24,301 bases of DNA, from positions 1 through 24,301 of the forward strand of contig CAZNTU010000076.1 of the NCBI GenBank assembly GCA_964575975.1, in the 5' to 3' direction. Source of the DNA: G963674505 sp964575975 (GTDB lineage: Bacteria; Desulfobacterota; Desulfobacteria; Desulfobacterales; SKZT01). The notes under the pieces were generated by a model that was not told the DNA's origin, made no database searches, and was given only the letters and a program-made list of their open reading frames with translations. Within the stretch, counting starts at the first letter, position 1. Each line of letters starts with the position of its first letter. A program made the translations under genes and the position numbers. Shown piece after piece: positions 22,006 to 24,301 of the stretch.

Positions 22006-23382
22006 ATGCTACTAAGACACACGACGGAAAAAATCGCCGAAAGGAAAGCGTTGACGGTCAACCCGGCCAAGACTTGCCAGCCGATCGGGGCGATGTACGC
22101 GGCCTTCGGAATCCACGGCTGTCTGCCTCACAGCCACGGTTCGCAAGGATGCTGCGCGTACCATCGGAGCACCCTGACGCGCCACTACAAGGAACCGGTC
22201 ATGGCGGGCACAAGCTCCTTCACCGAGGGTTCCTCGGTGTTCGGGGGCCAAGCCAACCTTATCCAAGCGATCGACAACATATTCTCGATCTACGACCCCG
22301 AGGTGATCGCGGTCCACACGACCTGTCTGTCCGAGACCATCGGCGACGACATCACCCAGATCAGCTCCAAGGCCATGGAGTCGGGGAAAATCCCCGCAGG
22401 CAAGTACGTGATTCACGCCAACACGCCAAGCTACGTGGGGTCGCACGTCACCGGGTTTTCCAGTATGACCAAGGCCATGGTGGACTACTTCTCCGAGAAG
22501 ACCGGCAAGAAGCGCCACCAAATCAACATCGTTCCCGGCTACGTGGAACCTTCGGACATGGAGGAGATCAAGCGAATCGCCGCGATGCTGGACATTCCGG
22601 CCGTGGTTTTTCCGGATACCTCCAACGTGCTGAACGGTCCCCAGACCGGAAAGTACAGCATGTTTCCCAAGGGCGGCGTCACGGTGGCGCGGCTGAGGAC
22701 CACCGGGGACAGCATGGGGACCATCGGCCTGGGAGAATTCGCCTCGGGCGCGGCGGCCCGGGCCTTGGACAGCAAGTGCAAGGTCCCGTGCAAGATCATG
22801 GACCTTCCTATCGGAATCAAGGCCACCGATCGCTTCGTGGACGCCCTCCGAAGCATGGCCGGCGTTAACGTGCCCGACGAAATCGACATCGAGCGCGGAA
22901 GGCTGCTCGACATTATAACGGACATGCACGCCTACTTCTTCGGCAAGAAAGTGGCGCTCGTCGGGGACCCCGACCAACTGATCTCGCTGACCGAGTTCCT
23001 GGTCTCCATCGACATGTGGCCCATCCACATCGTCACCGGCACGCCCGGCAAGGCGTTCGAAAGACGCATCAAGGAAATCGCCAAGGAGGTCCCGGCACCC
23101 GTGAACGTCATGGCCGGGGGGGACATGTTCCTGTGGCACCAGTGGATCAAGAACGACCCGGTCGATCTGATGATTGGAAACACGTACGTCAAGTACATCT
23201 CCAGGGACGAGGACATCCCGTTCGTACGATTCGGATTCCCCATCCTGGACCGGGTCGGCCACAGCTACTTTCCAACGGTGGGCTACCGGGGAGGAACGAG
23301 GCTCCTGGAAAAAATCCTCGACGCCCTCCTGGACCGCAAGGACCGGGACTCTCCAGAGGAAAGCTTCGAGTTGGTCATGTAA
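22006..23382 (+). CDS. nifK: Nitrogenase molybdenum-iron protein beta chain
   Basis: Beta subunit of the MoFe protein; shares the P-cluster with NifD. The 458 residues show P-cluster Cys24 (TCQPIGA), Cys49 (GSQGCC) and Cys107 (TTCLSETIGDD), with Ser142 in PSYVGSHVTG as the position of beta-Ser188. Cys49 is followed by another Cys50. The N-terminal extension of about 45 residues found in Azotobacter NifK is absent, as in clostridial and methanogen proteins; together with the NifD insert this fits the short-beta, long-alpha type. The start at 22006 follows AAGGAAGGA by about 9 bases. It is separated from nifD by the heptamer array and followed by nifE after 21 bases. Confidence 0.96.
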   Translation: MLLRHTTEKIAERKALTVNPAKTCQPIGAMYAAFGIHGCLPHSHGSQGCCAYHRSTLTRHYKEPVMAGTSSFTEGSSVFGGQANLIQAIDNIFSIYDPEVIAVHTTCLSETIGDDITQISSKAMESGKIPAGKYVIHANTPSYVGSHVTGFSSMTKAMVDYFSEKTGKKRHQINIVPGYVEPSDMEEIKRIAAMLDIPAVVFPDTSNVLNGPQTGKYSMFPKGGVTVARLRTTGDSMGTIGLGEFASGAAARALDSKCKVPCKIMDLPIGIKATDRFVDALRSMAGVNVPDEIDIERGRLLDIITDMHAYFFGKKVALVGDPDQLISLTEFLVSIDMWPIHIVTGTPGKAFERRIKEIAKEVPAPVNVMAGGDMFLWHQWIKNDPVDLMIGNTYVKYISRDEDIPFVRFGFPILDRVGHSYFPTVGYRGGTRLLEKILDALLDRKDRDSPEESFELVM

Positions 23383-23403
23383 CCGAACTGAAAGGAAAAC
23401 GCC

Positions 23404-24301
23404 ATGTCCACCATACATATATTGAAAGAAAGAGAACGCCAGATTTACCAAAAGGGCAGCCAACCCTTCGAAATGGTTTGCGGCAAGGTCAGCGTGGCGG
23501 GTTCCGTGAGCCAGAGGGCATGCGTTTTCTGCGGTTCCCGGGTGGTTCTCTACCCGATAGCCGACGCCCTGCACCTGATTCACGGACCCATCGGCTGCGC
23601 CGCGTACACATGGGACATCCGGGGGGCGCTCTCCTCCGGCCCCGAGCTTCATCGCCTGAGCTTCTCCACGGACCTGACCGAGACCGACGTGATCTACGGC
23701 GGCGAGAAAAAACTCTACAACGCCCTGTGCGAACTGATCGACGCCCACAAGCCGAAGGCCGCCTTCGTCTACTCCACATGCATCGTGGGACTCATCGGGG
23801 ACGACGTGGCCTCCGTGTGCAAGAAAGTGGAGAGCGAAAGGGGAATACCCGTGCTGCCGGTGCATTCGGAGGGGTTCAAGGGGACCAAGAAGGACGGCTA
23901 CAAGGCGGCGTGCGACGCGCTGTTCAAGCTCGTCGGAAGACACGACGTTTCGGATATCGGGCCGTACGCCATCAATATCCTCGGAGAGTTCAACATCGGC
24001 GGGGAGGCTTGGATTGTCCGGGACTACTACGAGCGCATGGGCGTGAAAGTGGTGTCGATCATGACCGGCGACGGCCGCGTGGACGACGTGGGAAGATCAC
24101 ACGGAGCCTCCCTGAATGTCGTGCAATGCTCCGGCGCCATGACCCACTTGGCGAAGATGATGAAGGAAAAATACGGGATACCCTTCATTCGGGTATCCTA
24201 CTTCGGGATCGAGGACATGGCCCAGGCGCTGTACGACGTCGCCCTCCACTTCAAGGAGAATTCGGAAATCCTGGAAATAACGATGGAAATCGTGAAAGAT
24301 G
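23404..24301 (+). CDS. nifE: Nitrogenase FeMo-cofactor scaffold protein NifE (3' end outside window)
   Basis: NifE with NifN forms the scaffold on which the precursor from NifB is completed with Mo and homocitrate to FeMo-cofactor. The 299 visible residues cover the N-terminal and middle domains. Cys40, Cys65 (HGPIGCA) and Cys126 (STCIVGLIGDD) are the P-cluster-like ligands; Cys242 in VVQCSGAM matches Cys250 of Azotobacter NifE. The Gln/His pair of NifD near the cofactor (VSQSAGHH) is replaced by KKDGYKAA, and this, with the sequence AFVYSTC, argues for NifE against a second NifD. The start at 23404 has AAAGGA 7 bases upstream. The frame is open to the last base; nifN is expected next. Confidence 0.94.
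   Translation, partial: MSTIHILKERERQIYQKGSQPFEMVCGKVSVAGSVSQRACVFCGSRVVLYPIADALHLIHGPIGCAAYTWDIRGALSSGPELHRLSFSTDLTETDVIYGGEKKLYNALCELIDAHKPKAAFVYSTCIVGLIGDDVASVCKKVESERGIPVLPVHSEGFKGTKKDGYKAACDALFKLVGRHDVSDIGPYAINILGEFNIGGEAWIVRDYYERMGVKVVSIMTGDGRVDDVGRSHGASLNVVQCSGAMTHLAKMMKEKYGIPFIRVSYFGIEDMAQALYDVALHFKENSEILEITMEIVKD

Noticed and set aside
22012..23943. 643-codon open frame antisense to nifK and nifE
   Set aside because: Same cause: a shadow of high codon bias. It crosses two genes and shows low-complexity Asp/Val/His/Gly composition.

Overview
This 24.3 kb window reads as chromosomal DNA of an anaerobic, diderm, nitrogen-fixing bacterium. The best guess is a deltaproteobacterium (Desulfobacterota). 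The grounds are a nifH-nifI1-nifI2-nifD-nifK-nifE cluster of the anaerobe type, a short NifK, a NifD with an extra segment of about 50 residues, a sigma-54 promoter, and outer-membrane and cell-division genes of Gram-negative style. The taxonomic call is inference from gene content only.

Left part (1-5313). A Ser/Thr protein kinase, cut by the window edge, is followed by a minus-strand group. In transcription order this group is a shikimate-kinase-like protein, a small exported protein and a larger lipoprotein; the two exported proteins appear to share a C-terminal domain. A plus-strand iron-sulfur flavoprotein-like oxidoreductase and a minus-strand zinc-ribbon DUF1178-type protein converge on a GC-rich hairpin.

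Middle part (5459-10345). An SH3-domain membrane-anchored protein (YgiM-like) and L-aspartate oxidase (nadB) form one unit. dnaJ and queD, with their own promoter, form another. pyrE lies convergent to queD, and the two genes share a TTAA that ends both. pyrE has a good promoter followed by a terminator-like hairpin before its start, which suggests attenuation.

Cell-envelope operon (10380-17338). A TolC-family outer-membrane protein overlaps ftsE by ATGA; then come ftsX, an EnvC-like catalytically dead LytM protein with an added SH3 domain, a C-terminal processing protease (ctp) and a YibQ-like divergent polysaccharide deacetylase. Together they suggest a unit for septal peptidoglycan hydrolysis: FtsEX would drive the EnvC-like activator, and Ctp may control hydrolase turnover. 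A convergent membrane-anchored protein of unknown function (17357-18088) closes this part.

Nitrogenase region (18089-24301). An AT-rich intergenic region carries an 18-bp direct repeat with an exact 30-bp period, a palindrome and a sigma-54 -24/-12 promoter, but no visible NifA TGT-N10-ACA site. Downstream are nifH, two PII-type regulators (nifI1, nifI2), nifD, nifK and the start of nifE. An 86-bp heptamer array separates nifD from nifK. The most unusual non-coding signals are the repeats upstream of nif, the heptamer array, and the pyrE leader.
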